A stretch of 64,000 nucleotides of DNA from Catellatospora bangladeshensis (GCF_016862575.1 NZ_BONF01000019.1:124001-188000), one strand, 5' to 3'; positions 16,108 to 26,583 are shown, counted from the first letter of the stretch. Made by a program: numbers and translations. The notes: a model not told the origin generated them from the sequence alone.

Positions 16108-19100
16108 TCAGTCGGTGCAGCTGGTCGGGTCGTCGAAGTGGCCGGGGGTGGCCGGGTAGGCGCTGCCCGAGCCGTGCGAGTTCTCGCCCGGGTAGGTCAG
16201 TGCCAGTTCGAGGTACGCGGAGGTGCCGGACGTGGTCGCGTCGGTGGCCGACCTGCCCGCGCCCGCACCCCAGGCCAGTTTCTGCAGGAAGTTCTGCATG
16301 CTCGGGCTGTGCTGGCGGACGTCGTTGTAGCCGCCGTAGGCCGCGTTGCAGTGGGTGTAGAGGTTGTAGGCGCCGTTCCAGTCCAGCAGCCGATCGCCCG
16401 GGTTCGGGCCGTTCTGGGCCACGTTGCCCTGCAGGACGTCGCGGTCCCAGCCGCCGTAGAGCCAGTCGGTGCCCTGGTGGTGCTGGTTGTCGGCGGGGCT
16501 GCCGTCGGTCATGTCGGTCATCTCGAACCAGGCGCACGGGTCCACGGTCACGCTGCCGGTCGTCTGCGGCCACGGGTTCGTGGTGCAGGACGGGTACGTG
16601 CCGCGCGGCTTGAAGTCCAGCATGTCCGAGCCCAGGTTGCCGGCGACGGCCGGGCCGCTGACGGCGCCCGCGCCGCCGAACACGTGGTCGACGAACCGGT
16701 CCCGGTCGCCGCGCGCGGACGGGTCGAACACGCCGGCCTTGAGGCAGTCCACGGTGGCCGCGTCGAAGACCGGGTCGCAGCCCTTGCCGCCCCACAGCAC
16801 GTCGGCGCCGCCGCCGCCGAAGATCTCGTCGCCGCCGCTGTCGCCGTTGACCAGGTCGTCGCCGAACCCGGCGTGGATGTCGTCGGCACCTGTGCCGCCG
16901 CGGATGCGGTCGTCACCACCGTTGTGGTAGCCGTCCCGCGGCATCGGCGCGCTGGTGGAGCCGCCGATCCAGGTGTCGCCGTCGGTGTCGTGCAGCAGGT
17001 CGGCCCGCCGGTCGTAGTAGCCCGCCCGGAACCCGGTGTAGGTCTCCTGCGGCGTGCCGCTGACGGTGACGGTGAAGCCGAGCGCCGCGACGTCGTCCGG
17101 GTTGAGGTGCTGGTTCACCACGCCGCCCCGGTCGCCGAGGATGGCGTCGTCGCCCGCCTCGCCGTACAGGGTGTCGGCGCCCAGCTCACCGAACACGTCG
17201 TCGTCGCCGTCGCCGCCCCGGATCGTGTCGTCGCCGTCCTGGCCCCAGAGGCCGTCCTGACCGGCGTCGCCCCACAGCTGGTCGGCCCCGAACGAGCCGG
17301 CCGGCTCGCAGGTGGCCTGGGCCGTGGTGCAGAACCTGGTCGACGGGCCGGGCAGGGCCGGGTCGTGGGTACGCGCGACCGTCGCGTCCGCCGGGACGGC
17401 CCCGGCCGGGTAGCGCTCGGTGTAGACACGCTCGGCCGTGCCGCCGTTGATCAGCGTACGCAGCAGCGAGCCGTCGTCGCCGAGGATCACGTCCGCGCCG
17501 CCGTCGCCCTGGATCAGGTCGGTGCCGTCGCGGAAGCCCTGCCGTGACGAGCCGCCGATCAGGTCGTCCTGCCCATCCGGGGTGACCGTGCCGATCAGGT
17601 CGGCCGCGGCCGAGGCGCTGCCGGGCCAGCCGGGATCGGCGAGCGCGGTGACCGGCGCGTGCCCGGCCGCGGCCAGCGGCAGGTCGCCGCGCAGGGTGTC
17701 GGTGCCGCCGTTGCCCTCCAGGTAGTCGCCGTCGCCGTCGCCGGTGAGGGCGTCGTCGCCGTCCTGGCCGTAGGCCGCGTCGACGCCGTGCCCGCCGCTG
17801 ACGCGGTCCCCGCCGCTGCGGGTGGCGTCGGCCGGGGCGGTGAGGTCGTACATCGTGACGGTGCGCGCCGCGATCGGCTGCCCGCCGGTGCCCAGGCGCA
17901 CGGTCGCCGCGGTGGGCTGCTCGCCGCCGAGCGGCCGCAGCACGACGCCGTTGTCGCCGAGGGCCACGTCGGAGCCGGGGCCGCCCCAGATCGCGTCGGC
18001 CTGGTCGGGCTGACCCTTGCCGGTGGTGTCCTCGGTGGACGAGCCGCCGACCAGGTCGTCGTCGCCGCCGTCGCCCTCGATCCAGTCGGTGCCGGGGCCG
18101 CCCTCGGCGTAGTCCTGGCCGGACCCGCCCAGCACCCGGTCGGCACCGGCCTGGCCGTAGGCGACGTCACCGTCGAGGCCGCCGTCGATGTAGTCGTTTC
18201 CGCTGGTCCCGGCCACCGGGGTGAAGCCGAGGTCGAGCAGGACGACCCGCCGCGCCGGGAAGTCCCGGCCCTGGGTGACCCGGGTCGGGGTGCCGTCGGC
18301 GAAGACCTGGGCGTTGTCGCCGAGGATCAGGTCCGCGCCGCCGTCGCCGTAGAGGAGGTCGCCCGTGTCCGGGCGGCCGGTGCCCGCCGACGCCTCCTGC
18401 GAGGAGCCGCCGATGATCGTGTCGAAGTCGCCGCCGCCGCGGACGGTGTCCCCGGCGTTGTTGCCTTCGAGGTGGTCGTCGCCGTCGCCGCCGAGCACGG
18501 TGTCGGCCGCCAGGCCGCCGTAGGCGATGTCGTCGCCGGTGCCCGCATCGATGACGTCCGGGCCGCCGGCCGCCGGCACGCTGCCGTCCAGGTCGTACGG
18601 GAACGGCCCCATGTCGCCGATCTTCGCGGTGCCGTTGTCACCGATGATCCGGTCGTCGCCGCCCTCGCCGAACAGCTGGTCGCCGGTGTCGGCGTCGGTG
18701 GCCGTGCGGCCGCCGCCGTAGAGCACGTCGTCGTGCTCGCCGCCGAAGATCCTGTCGAAGCCGTTGTCGCCCTCGATCGTGTCGAGGCCGTCGCCGCCGT
18801 ACGCGGCGTCGTCGCCGTCGTTGCCGAAGATGGTGTCGTCGGCGGCGTCGCCGAAGACCTGGTCCTTGCCGAGGCCGCCCCAGGCGCGGTCGGCGCCGTC
18901 GCCGAGGTGCAGCACGTCGTCGCCGCGCTGGCCGCAGGCCCGGTCGTCGCCGCCGCCGAGGTCGGTGCGGTCGTCGCCGCCGCCGGCGCTGACCACCTCG
19001 ATCCCGCTGCCGCCCAGGATCAGGTCCCTGCTGCCCTGGTCCTCGGCCGGAGGCTGGGCGCCGGAGCTGTACGAGTCCACGCACAGCTCGTCCGGCAGGT

Positions 19101-22100
19101 GCTTGTCGCCGAAGATCGTCGAGCCGCCGTCGCCGCCGATGACGTGGTCGCGGCCGAGGCCGCCGACGAGCAGCTTGGTCTGGCTGGTCACGCCGCTGGG
19201 CAGCGGCTCGTGGGTGACCGTGCGGGCCGTGCCGAAGCCGTCGTCCACGGGGCTGGCCGCGGTCTCCACCCGGGACGGTTCGGCGATGACCCAGTCGTCG
19301 CCCGGGCCGCCGTAGATCTCGTCGGTGCCGTAGCCGCCGATGAGCACGTCGGCGTTGCCGTACCCGCTGATCTTCGCGGTGGTGCCGTTCGGCGAGTGCG
19401 AGGTGACCAGGTCGACGCCCTGCGAGCCGGTGACCGTGTCGGTGCCGCCGCCGGTGTCGACCTTGTCGACGTCGGTGCCGGGGCCGTAGCCGTCGTCGTC
19501 GACGGTGTCGGGCACGGCGGTGCTGTACGTGTAGATCTTGTCGTCGCCCTTGCCGCCGCTGATCGTGTCCGAGCCCTGGCCGCCGACGAGGGTGTTGATC
19601 CCGTTGCCGTGCTTGTCGTCGACGTTGACGCCGATGACGTCGTCGCCGTCGTTGCCGTACACCTTGTTGGCGCCGTGGCCGACGGCGATGTGGTCGCCGT
19701 CGCCCGCCTCGCCCAGGGTGGCCGAGGTCGGCGGCTGGTGCAGCTTCGCCGGGTCCCAGTCGACGACGCCGCTGAGGTCGACCTCGCCCTGCGGCGTGGT
19801 CACCTTGACCTCGCCGGGCCGGGCGCTGATGGCCAGGTCGCCGTCGCCGGAGACGATGTCGTCGCCCTCGCCGGTGGTGATGACGTCCTTGCCGGGGCCG
19901 CCCGCGACCCAGGAGACGGTCATCGGCCTGCCGTCCCTGGGTGCGACGTCGCCGGTGGTGATGATGTCGTCGCCGTCGCCGCCCTGCACCCACGCGTTGC
20001 CGGCGCCGGTCTTGATGCGGTCGGGGCCGGGCGTGCCGACGACCACCGCGTCCAGCTCGAACTGCGAGGTCACCGTGCCCGCGTTGTTCTGGGCGGTCTT
20101 GCTCTTGTCACCGTCGCCGAGGAACGTCAGCGCCATGCCGGACTCGGCCGCGTCGAAGTCGCCGGTGAGGCGGCCGTCGACGACGACCCGCTTGATGCCG
20201 GCGTTCGGGAACACCTGGCGGCGGCCCAGCGACTCCACGGCCACGCCGTCGAAGTCGTCGTCGGCCTCCTGGCCCAGTTCCTCGTCCGCGTAGTGCAGCT
20301 CGTAGACCTTGACCACGTCGCCCTTGTTCTTGTTGTCCCACACGGCGTGGCCGCGCTGGGCGGGCTTGCCGAAGCGGCCCGCGAAGACGATCAGCGTGTC
20401 ACCGTGCACCGCGCCCAGCTCCGGCGGCGGCGGGTCACAGTCCGGCTGTGCCTTGAAGTCGAGCAGCACGGCGTTGACCAGGGTGAAGTCGAAGGTCTTG
20501 GAGAACAGGAACAGGTTGATGGTGATGTAGACCTTGAGGAACACCGACAGCTGGCCGCTCACAGTGAACAGGCAGATCGGGTTGACCTGCAGCCGTTGCA
20601 GGAACTCGCTGGTGCGGAACTTGCCGTCGTTGTCCGGGTCGTTCCACAGGAAGCCGATGGTCAGGCGTACGCCGCCCTCCACGCCCGCGGACACGATCAG
20701 GACGGTGACCTGGGCGCCCGCCGCGATCTCGCCCTTGAGCGTGATCACCGGGGCCGCGTTGCCCTTCTCGTCGGTGGTCTTGAAGTAGATGCCGTCGAGG
20801 ATCCCGATCGCGTCCACGGCCTCGCCGTCCTGGGCGGCCTCGATGGCCGAGCGGATGCCCTTGGTGTCCAGGCCCATCCGGATGCGGGCCGAGACGGAGG
20901 CGCTGCCCGCCAGCGTGATCATGACCGGCGGCGGCGCGTACACCGGGCCGAAGCTCTGCCGCCAGGTGAAGCCGAGCGACAGCGGGCCGGAGTCGAACGA
21001 CACCAGCTCGATGTCCTGCCCGAGCAGCAGGCCGAACGCGGACGCCGGGTTGTCGAAGATCGGGAAGGCGAAGCCGAGCTTCTCGGCGTTGCTCTTGCCC
21101 TCGGCCAGCGACGGCGGCTTCGCGTACAGCTTCTCGCCGTCGCTCAGCTCGTCGACCTTGTCCTTGACCGCCTGCGTGCCGACGGGGTGGTAGCCGTTGC
21201 TCTTGTCGATGAGGCCCTCGGCCGACGCCGGGGACACGGCCGTGGACAGCGCCTTGCCCGGGTTGACGAGGAAGTCGCCGAGCGGGATCAGGCAGCCGTC
21301 GCCGCTGGAGCTGCAGTTCGGGATCTTGTTCACGAACGCGATGACGTCGCGGATGCGGTCGATGAACGTCAGGTCGGGCCCGCCGGTCAGGGTGGAGAAC
21401 TTGTTGGCCAGGTACACCAGGGTGATGTCCGGGCCGTCGACGGCGTGGGAGAGGTCGGACAGCACCGGGATCGGCGCGTACAGCGTGTCGATGATCGGCT
21501 GCAGCGGCCCGGTGACCTGCTTGACCTTCTCCAGCACCGGCTTGAGGATCTTGCTGAAGAAGGCGCCGACGTCGAGCTTGATGTCGGAGAAGCCGATGGT
21601 CAGCGGCTCGGCCGTGGTCGCCGACAGCGGGCCGCTGTGGTTGCCGATCCCCCACTTGAGCTTGAAGACCGCCTGGATGCCCGGCAGCGCCGAGCCGACG
21701 CCGTCGCCGGCGACCTTCGCCTTGAGCAGCCAGTCGATGTCCACGTCGGCGTCGAGCTGCACGTTGACGTGCGCGCCGATGTCGGCGAGGTCCGCCGGGG
21801 CGAGCCGCCGCGTGGCGTCGGCCGCGCAGCCGCCGTCCCAGCAGCTCGCCTCGCCGTTGTGCAGGTCGATGCCGAAGTAGGCGCTCACCAGCGGCTTGGT
21901 CGAGGCGGGGTCGCGCTTCTGCGCGGTGACCTGGATGAACGCCAGCTGCGCGTTGAGCGTCTCGTCGCTGCCGTCGCCGAGGTCGAAGGCGGCGCCGATG
22001 GCCAGCTCCGGCTTGGTGTCGTCGCCGGTGTCCCGGCCGTGGGTGGCGACGTAGAAGCCCAGCTCGCGGTCGAGGACCACGTCGAGGTGCACGCGCCAGC

Positions 22101-25100
22101 CGAGGCTGGCCGTGATGCCGCCGTCCTCGCCCTTGCCCGCCTTGAGCGCCAGGCCCGGGATGCCGATGTTCAGCGGGACCTGCTTCTTGAGGCAGTCGCC
22201 GGTGCAGCCGTTTTCCGGGTCGACGGTGCCGCGGGCGGCGTCGAGCTGGATGCGGATCGACTTGAACTCCTCCGCCGCGCAGGGCGAGGCGGTGGTGCAG
22301 TCGACGGTGACCTTCACGCCGGAGAAGCCGGTCTCGGCCTTGAGCGCGTTGGTGATCGCCTCGCCGACCGCGACGTTGTCGCCCGCGGTGGCCAGGGCCG
22401 GTCCGATCTTCTCCTTGACCTTCTCGCGCACGTCGGCGATGAAGCGCTGGCCCTGCTGCAGGTCGTCGCCGACCAGCGGCAGCTTGCCGTCGAAGCTGGC
22501 CAGGCGTAGCGCCTCCTCCATCTTCGACAGGTAGCCGTCGATCCCGCCGGTGAAGTCGAGCGGGTCGAGCTTGAAGGTCGCGAAGCAGCCGGTGAAGTCC
22601 GGGACGCTGGAGCCCAGCGTGTTCAGGTCCTTGTCGAGCTGCACGGCGAGCACGTTGCCGGTGCCGCCGTCCGGGGTGCAGATCGTGGAGGACACGGGCG
22701 CGTTGACGCAGATCGCGGTGCCGCTGGTGCCCGCGCCGCAGTCGACGCCCGCGGTGGTGCGGGTCAGGTCGGCGCCGAGCAGGTCCTTGAACGGGGCGTC
22801 GGCATCGAGGCCGCCGAGGCTGAAGCCCAGGTCGGCCTTGACCGTGGCCGGGTCCGAAGGCAGCTTGCCCACGGCCAGTTCCAGGGGGCCGACCTTCGCG
22901 GTCAGCGCCACGTTCGTCGCGTCGGCGGCGACGCTCACGGCGGCGTGCGAGCTCTTGTCGATCAGCGGTACGCCGTCCGCGCGCAGCGGCAGCAGCAGCC
23001 CGATCGAGGCGTCGCCCTTGACGGTGACGCCGAAGGTGCCCTGCGCGTCGACGCTGACGAGGTTGCGGGTGCCGTCCCAGCTCATCGAGAGCGGGCCGCC
23101 GGTGTGGAACTGCCGCTTCCAGGTCCACGACAGCTTCAGGTGCGGGCCGTTCGGCTTGGCGGTGTCCAGCTCGAAGCCGAACCCGGAGCCCGTGCCGAGC
23201 ACCGTGTTGAGCCGGTCGACGGCGTCCTGCAGCGTCGTCGGCGGGTCGGCGAGCAGCTTGTCGACGGCGTCGGCCAGTTCCGGGCGTACGGCGTAGGCGG
23301 TGCCGTCGGACGGCCTGGTCTGCGTACCGCCGTCGAGTTCCAGGGTGGATCCGTCGACGACCTTGCTGATCTGGTAGGCGTGGCTGCCCACCACGATGGT
23401 GCGCCCGGTCAGGCGTGCACCGAACGGAGCGGCGGCGCGACCGGCGTCGACGAGGTGGAACAGACCCGTGGCACCGTCGGCTCCGTCGGTGTAGGTGACG
23501 GGCTTGCCGACGCCGCTCTCGTCGGAGCCGAGCAGCTGCTTGGCGGAGCGGCCGATGATCGGCAGCTTGGCCGACAGCGGCCCGCTGCCGGCAGACGGGT
23601 CGAGGAAGGCGTCGTTGACCTGCCGCAGCGCGGAGATCACGAGTGCCATCAGCGCCTGCGGGTCGTCGGGGTTGAAGTCGGTGGCGAACAGGTCCGACAG
23701 GCTTGACGTGTCGACGGTGGGGGCGGCGTCGGGCAGGGTCCACGCGACGTCGACGCCCACGCCGGTGCCGAGGCTGCCGGAGGCGCCGGGCACGGAGATC
23801 TTGACCTGGCCGGTCGCCTTCACCGAGACGGACGGGGCGAGCAGGTCGGCCGGCCGGGCGGGCACGTGCTGGGTGAGCAGCCTGGCGAACAGGGTGGCGA
23901 GGCTGACGTCCGCGGCCTGCTGGAACCGGACGCTGATCATGTCGGTGCCGGTGGCCGGGCCGACCTCGAGGTTGCCGCCGAGCTTCACCTTGAGGAAGCC
24001 TGCGGTGGCGTAGAAGTCGATGCCGGTGCGGATCGGGAACGCGGCCGTGAACAGCGGTACGGCCGGGTCGGTGCGCAGCATGACGCGGTCGGCGTTGACC
24101 TGCGGGTCGGTCGAGGGGCGCAGGTCGAGCACGATGGTGACCCGGGCCTGGTAGGAGGGCTTGACCTCGGCGAAGCTGGACTGGGCGTTGGCGCCGCGCA
24201 GGCCGGTCTTGCCGTTGCTGCCCGGCTTGGTCAGCGCGCCGCCGAGTTCGACGGCGCCGATGTGGGCCTCGCCGCTGCTGATCACCCAGGCGCTGGTGTC
24301 GACGGGCTGGCCGCCGACCCAGCCGGCGGCGTCCAGCGTGATCGAGTTCTTGGTGTTGGCGGTGATGGTGCCGCCCGAGGTGCCGGCGACGACCCGCTGG
24401 CCGACCAGCGCACCCTCGGTGAACTTGTCGGCGCTCAGGGTGAAGCCGGTCGGGCTGAACACCGCGCCCTTGCCGGTGACCTTGGCCGCGCCCGTGTCCA
24501 GCGGGATCCAGTCGGAGGTCCGGCCGAACTTCAGCGGGAAGGCGATCTTGTCGTCGGCCAGGATCGCGCCGCCTTCGGGCAGCGCCGCGGCGTCGAGCAG
24601 GCCCTCCTGGGCGAGCTTGGTGAACAGGTCCTGCAGGCTGGTGAAGCGCGGCTGCCCGGCCAGCGCCGGATCGTCGACGCCCTCCTGGAAGTTCGCGTCG
24701 CCCGGCTTGGGGCGGATGAACTTGCCCAGGAACGCCACCAGCTGCTCGTTGATCTTCACGGCGTCGGCCAGGGTGCCCTTGAGGAACGGCAGCTTGCGGT
24801 TGCCCGCGTGCTCGCTGGCCTGGACGCCACCGATCAGCTCGGCGACCTGGGCCAGGCCCGCGCCGAGGTCGAGCAGGCTCATGTTCTGGAACTTCGCCAG
24901 CGTCTCGTCGAGCCCGGTGGTGGTGACCGACGGCGTGCCCGTGGTGATGTCGGGCCAGTCCAGCGTGATGCCGGCGTTCACGCTGGCCGCGACGTTCAGC
25001 ACCGGCGCGCCGCCGCCGGGGTCCTGCGTCGGTGCGGCCTTGAGCTTGATCTCGGCGTGCGCCTTGCCGGGCGTGGTGGTCTCGGTGAGGTCGCCGTCGG

Positions 25101-25863
25101 GTCCAGTGCCGATGACGCCGCCCGCGTGGTCGAACCCGACCTGCACGAGGCCGGCCAGCGACCCGGGCGCGCCGAGTTCACCGCTGCCGAAGGCCAGCCT
25201 GCCGTCGCCGTCCGGGTCGTTGACCTTGACCACGAAGTGGGCGCTGAGGTCCAGGGTGGAGGTCTGGTCGACGGCCACGCCGAGGATGCCGAGCGCGGCC
25301 TTGGCCTGGCCGGTGTCGCCCAGGTGCGCGACGGCGTCGATGTCCAGGCGCGGCGCGGCGGAGTCGCGGACCAGGTGGGCGCCGGTGCCGGACGCGTCGA
25401 CCCGCAGCTTCAGGCGCAGCGTCGCCCAGCCCTCGACGCTGACCGCGTCGGCGAGGGTGACCCCCGCGGCGGCGAACTGCTGCTTGGTGAGCTGCTTGTG
25501 GTGGCGCAGCGTCAGGTCGAGGGTATGGTCGCCGTTCGGCTCGGTGGTCAGCGAGCTGTCGAGCGTGCCGCCGCCGGGCACCGGGGTGCCGTCGTTGGTG
25601 AGGTCGTCCTGCAGGGCGTCGGCGGCCCTGGCGATCAGCTGGTCGGCATCGGCGAGGCTGCCGGGGCTCACGCCGAGCAGCGGTATCGGCTGGGCGAGCC
25701 GGCCGACCTGGCCGAGCCCCTGTTCCGCCCAGTCGCCGGCCTGCGTGGCCAGCCCCTTGAGCGCCGTCTCCCATGCTTCGTCGGCGTGCGCCGGTGTCGC
25801 GTACACCGCCGCCAGCGGCAGTGCCAGCACCGCCGCGAGCGCCGTCGAAATCCAGCGTCGCAC
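16108..25863 (-). CDS. Giant secreted RTX-repeat (calcium-binding) protein
   Basis: About 3251 residues, intact. GTG 25863 is chosen: AGGGGGGA lies upstream and a Sec signal peptide begins there (VRRWISTALAAVLALPLAAV, cleavage after AHA). Residues about 30-1930 form a long, mostly beta-rich region with several related blocks (for example LSADKFTEGALVGQRVVAGT and FGARLTGRTIVVGSHAYQIS) and few Cys; no catalytic motif is recognisable. From about residue 1940 to 3150 come dozens of GGxGxDxU-type RTX nonapeptides (GGDGDDIITTG, GGPGKDVITTGEGDDIVSGD, GGLGKDQVFGDAADDTIFGN) broken by short inserts; these bind Ca2+ in beta-rolls. The last 120 residues are Asn/Tyr/Trp-rich. No type I secretion genes or sortase motif are nearby. 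Possible roles: adhesin, surface layer or large toxin-like protein. Confidence 0.88.
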   Translation of the reverse strand: MRRWISTALAAVLALPLAAVYATPAHADEAWETALKGLATQAGDWAEQGLGQVGRLAQPIPLLGVSPGSLADADQLIARAADALQDDLTNDGTPVPGGGTLDSSLTTEPNGDHTLDLTLRHHKQLTKQQFAAAGVTLADAVSVEGWATLRLKLRVDASGTGAHLVRDSAAPRLDIDAVAHLGDTGQAKAALGILGVAVDQTSTLDLSAHFVVKVNDPDGDGRLAFGSGELGAPGSLAGLVQVGFDHAGGVIGTGPDGDLTETTTPGKAHAEIKLKAAPTQDPGGGAPVLNVAASVNAGITLDWPDITTGTPSVTTTGLDETLAKFQNMSLLDLGAGLAQVAELIGGVQASEHAGNRKLPFLKGTLADAVKINEQLVAFLGKFIRPKPGDANFQEGVDDPALAGQPRFTSLQDLFTKLAQEGLLDAAALPEGGAILADDKIAFPLKFGRTSDWIPLDTGAAKVTGKGAVFSPTGFTLSADKFTEGALVGQRVVAGTSGGTITANTKNSITLDAAGWVGGQPVDTSAWVISSGEAHIGAVELGGALTKPGSNGKTGLRGANAQSSFAEVKPSYQARVTIVLDLRPSTDPQVNADRVMLRTDPAVPLFTAAFPIRTGIDFYATAGFLKVKLGGNLEVGPATGTDMISVRFQQAADVSLATLFARLLTQHVPARPADLLAPSVSVKATGQVKISVPGASGSLGTGVGVDVAWTLPDAAPTVDTSSLSDLFATDFNPDDPQALMALVISALRQVNDAFLDPSAGSGPLSAKLPIIGRSAKQLLGSDESGVGKPVTYTDGADGATGLFHLVDAGRAAAPFGARLTGRTIVVGSHAYQISKVVDGSTLELDGGTQTRPSDGTAYAVRPELADAVDKLLADPPTTLQDAVDRLNTVLGTGSGFGFELDTAKPNGPHLKLSWTWKRQFHTGGPLSMSWDGTRNLVSVDAQGTFGVTVKGDASIGLLLPLRADGVPLIDKSSHAAVSVAADATNVALTAKVGPLELAVGKLPSDPATVKADLGFSLGGLDADAPFKDLLGADLTRTTAGVDCGAGTSGTAICVNAPVSSTICTPDGGTGNVLAVQLDKDLNTLGSSVPDFTGCFATFKLDPLDFTGGIDGYLSKMEEALRLASFDGKLPLVGDDLQQGQRFIADVREKVKEKIGPALATAGDNVAVGEAITNALKAETGFSGVKVTVDCTTASPCAAEEFKSIRIQLDAARGTVDPENGCTGDCLKKQVPLNIGIPGLALKAGKGEDGGITASLGWRVHLDVVLDRELGFYVATHGRDTGDDTKPELAIGAAFDLGDGSDETLNAQLAFIQVTAQKRDPASTKPLVSAYFGIDLHNGEASCWDGGCAADATRRLAPADLADIGAHVNVQLDADVDIDWLLKAKVAGDGVGSALPGIQAVFKLKWGIGNHSGPLSATTAEPLTIGFSDIKLDVGAFFSKILKPVLEKVKQVTGPLQPIIDTLYAPIPVLSDLSHAVDGPDITLVYLANKFSTLTGGPDLTFIDRIRDVIAFVNKIPNCSSSGDGCLIPLGDFLVNPGKALSTAVSPASAEGLIDKSNGYHPVGTQAVKDKVDELSDGEKLYAKPPSLAEGKSNAEKLGFAFPIFDNPASAFGLLLGQDIELVSFDSGPLSLGFTWRQSFGPVYAPPPVMITLAGSASVSARIRMGLDTKGIRSAIEAAQDGEAVDAIGILDGIYFKTTDEKGNAAPVITLKGEIAAGAQVTVLIVSAGVEGGVRLTIGFLWNDPDNDGKFRTSEFLQRLQVNPICLFTVSGQLSVFLKVYITINLFLFSKTFDFTLVNAVLLDFKAQPDCDPPPPELGAVHGDTLIVFAGRFGKPAQRGHAVWDNKNKGDVVKVYELHYADEELGQEADDDFDGVAVESLGRRQVFPNAGIKRVVVDGRLTGDFDAAESGMALTFLGDGDKSKTAQNNAGTVTSQFELDAVVVGTPGPDRIKTGAGNAWVQGGDGDDIITTGDVAPRDGRPMTVSWVAGGPGKDVITTGEGDDIVSGDGDLAISARPGEVKVTTPQGEVDLSGVVDWDPAKLHQPPTSATLGEAGDGDHIAVGHGANKVYGNDGDDVIGVNVDDKHGNGINTLVGGQGSDTISGGKGDDKIYTYSTAVPDTVDDDGYGPGTDVDKVDTGGGTDTVTGSQGVDLVTSHSPNGTTAKISGYGNADVLIGGYGTDEIYGGPGDDWVIAEPSRVETAASPVDDGFGTARTVTHEPLPSGVTSQTKLLVGGLGRDHVIGGDGGSTIFGDKHLPDELCVDSYSSGAQPPAEDQGSRDLILGGSGIEVVSAGGGDDRTDLGGGDDRACGQRGDDVLHLGDGADRAWGGLGKDQVFGDAADDTIFGNDGDDAAYGGDGLDTIEGDNGFDRIFGGEHDDVLYGGGRTATDADTGDQLFGEGGDDRIIGDNGTAKIGDMGPFPYDLDGSVPAAGGPDVIDAGTGDDIAYGGLAADTVLGGDGDDHLEGNNAGDTVRGGGDFDTIIGGSSQEASAGTGRPDTGDLLYGDGGADLILGDNAQVFADGTPTRVTQGRDFPARRVVLLDLGFTPVAGTSGNDYIDGGLDGDVAYGQAGADRVLGGSGQDYAEGGPGTDWIEGDGGDDDLVGGSSTEDTTGKGQPDQADAIWGGPGSDVALGDNGVVLRPLGGEQPTAATVRLGTGGQPIAARTVTMYDLTAPADATRSGGDRVSGGHGVDAAYGQDGDDALTGDGDGDYLEGNGGTDTLRGDLPLAAAGHAPVTALADPGWPGSASAAADLIGTVTPDGQDDLIGGSSRQGFRDGTDLIQGDGGADVILGDDGSLLRTLINGGTAERVYTERYPAGAVPADATVARTHDPALPGPSTRFCTTAQATCEPAGSFGADQLWGDAGQDGLWGQDGDDTIRGGDGDDDVFGELGADTLYGEAGDDAILGDRGGVVNQHLNPDDVAALGFTVTVSGTPQETYTGFRAGYYDRRADLLHDTDGDTWIGGSTSAPMPRDGYHNGGDDRIRGGTGADDIHAGFGDDLVNGDSGGDEIFGGGGADVLWGGKGCDPVFDAATVDCLKAGVFDPSARGDRDRFVDHVFGGAGAVSGPAVAGNLGSDMLDFKPRGTYPSCTTNPWPQTTGSVTVDPCAWFEMTDMTDGSPADNQHHQGTDWLYGGWDRDVLQGNVAQNGPNPGDRLLDWNGAYNLYTHCNAAYGGYNDVRQHSPSMQNFLQKLAWGAGAGRSATDATTSGTSAYLELALTYPGENSHGSGSAYPATPGHFDDPTSCTD

Positions 25864-26139
25864 AGCCGATCCCCCCTGACCCGTTACCGCCGCCGGGCAG
25901 GCAGCGAGACGGAGCAAGAAGATCGGAGCCAACCCATCGACGACAATGGCTCTATCGAGTTGCTGACACGGAGAAGAGCCGATCTATCACCCTCTGTGAC
26001 ACCGTCTACAATGGACTCAACCGAAGGGTGGATTGCCCTGCCACACCGGCTGACGGTCATGCCACTGACGTGCGGCTGCGGTCGCGGCCGGCTGCCGAGC
26101 GGACAACAGGATTCCCGCCGGCCCGGTCACGCGCGTGCA
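25864..26139. other. Intergenic region upstream of the RTX gene
   Basis: 276 bp between the RTX start and the stop of the next minus-strand gene. Overlapping frames are shadows. Read on the minus strand, TTGTAG and a GATAGA separated by 17 bp (about 26010-25983) could be the RTX promoter, but this is weak. I see no hairpin or RNA gene. Confidence 0.3.
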
Positions 26140-26583
26140 CTACGAAGGCCTGCTGACGGCGGTCTCGTAGCAGATGCGCCAGCCGTCGCTCTCGTCGTAC
26201 AGCTCGAAGTGCCACAGGTGCACCTTGCCCGCGGCGTCAGTGAGGTCGGCCTCGACGTAGTAGCCGGTCGGCGCCTCGCTTCGGTCCTCGATGACCACGT
26301 CGACGATGCGGTAGCTCTCGATGTCGGGCGAGGCGTGGTAGCGCGCCCACTCGTCCTGGGGGTGCTTGCGCTGCTCTTCGGCGCAGACCCAGCGGTAGGC
26401 GGCGGCGTAGTCGGCGTCGCGCCAGGCGTCGAGGTACGCGGTGGCGGCCTCGGTCATGCCTGCCTTCGTCCGCGGATCGGCCCAGTTCCGGTACGCCACA
26501 TACGCCGGGGTGCCGACGCAGATCAGCAGCGCGACGACCACCAGGATGGGGATGAAGCCGCGCTCCTTGTCCGGCTCGGCCAT
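26140..26583 (-). CDS. Single-pass membrane protein with NTF2-like extracellular domain
   Basis: A 147-residue protein: short charged N-terminus (MAEPDKERG), one hydrophobic helix (FIPILVVVALLICVGTPAYVAY), then a domain of about 110 residues (TEAATAYLDAWRDADYAAAYRWVCAE...WHFELYDESDGWRICYE) whose layout matches small DUF4878/NTF2-like domains. Two Cys (in RWVCAEEQ and WRICYET) could form a disulfide. ATG 26583 has GGGGAG a few bases upstream. Function unknown; it may simply tail the RTX region. A family A inverted repeat lies just upstream of it. Confidence 0.72.
   Translation of the reverse strand: MAEPDKERGFIPILVVVALLICVGTPAYVAYRNWADPRTKAGMTEAATAYLDAWRDADYAAAYRWVCAEEQRKHPQDEWARYHASPDIESYRIVDVVIEDRSEAPTGYYVEADLTDAAGKVHLWHFELYDESDGWRICYETAVSRPS

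Noticed and set aside
16800-20050. Regularly spaced near-repeats in DNA, considered as a CRISPR or tandem DNA repeat
   Set aside because: The periodicity is about 27 bp and in frame, coding for RTX nonapeptides (GGxGxDxx); no constant repeat with unique spacers exists.
17659-22509. A 1616-codon open frame on the plus strand inside the RTX gene
   Set aside because: It is the antisense shadow of the GC-rich RTX gene: low-complexity Val/Ala/Arg/Gly composition, no motifs and no ribosome site. The minus frame has a signal peptide and RTX repeats.
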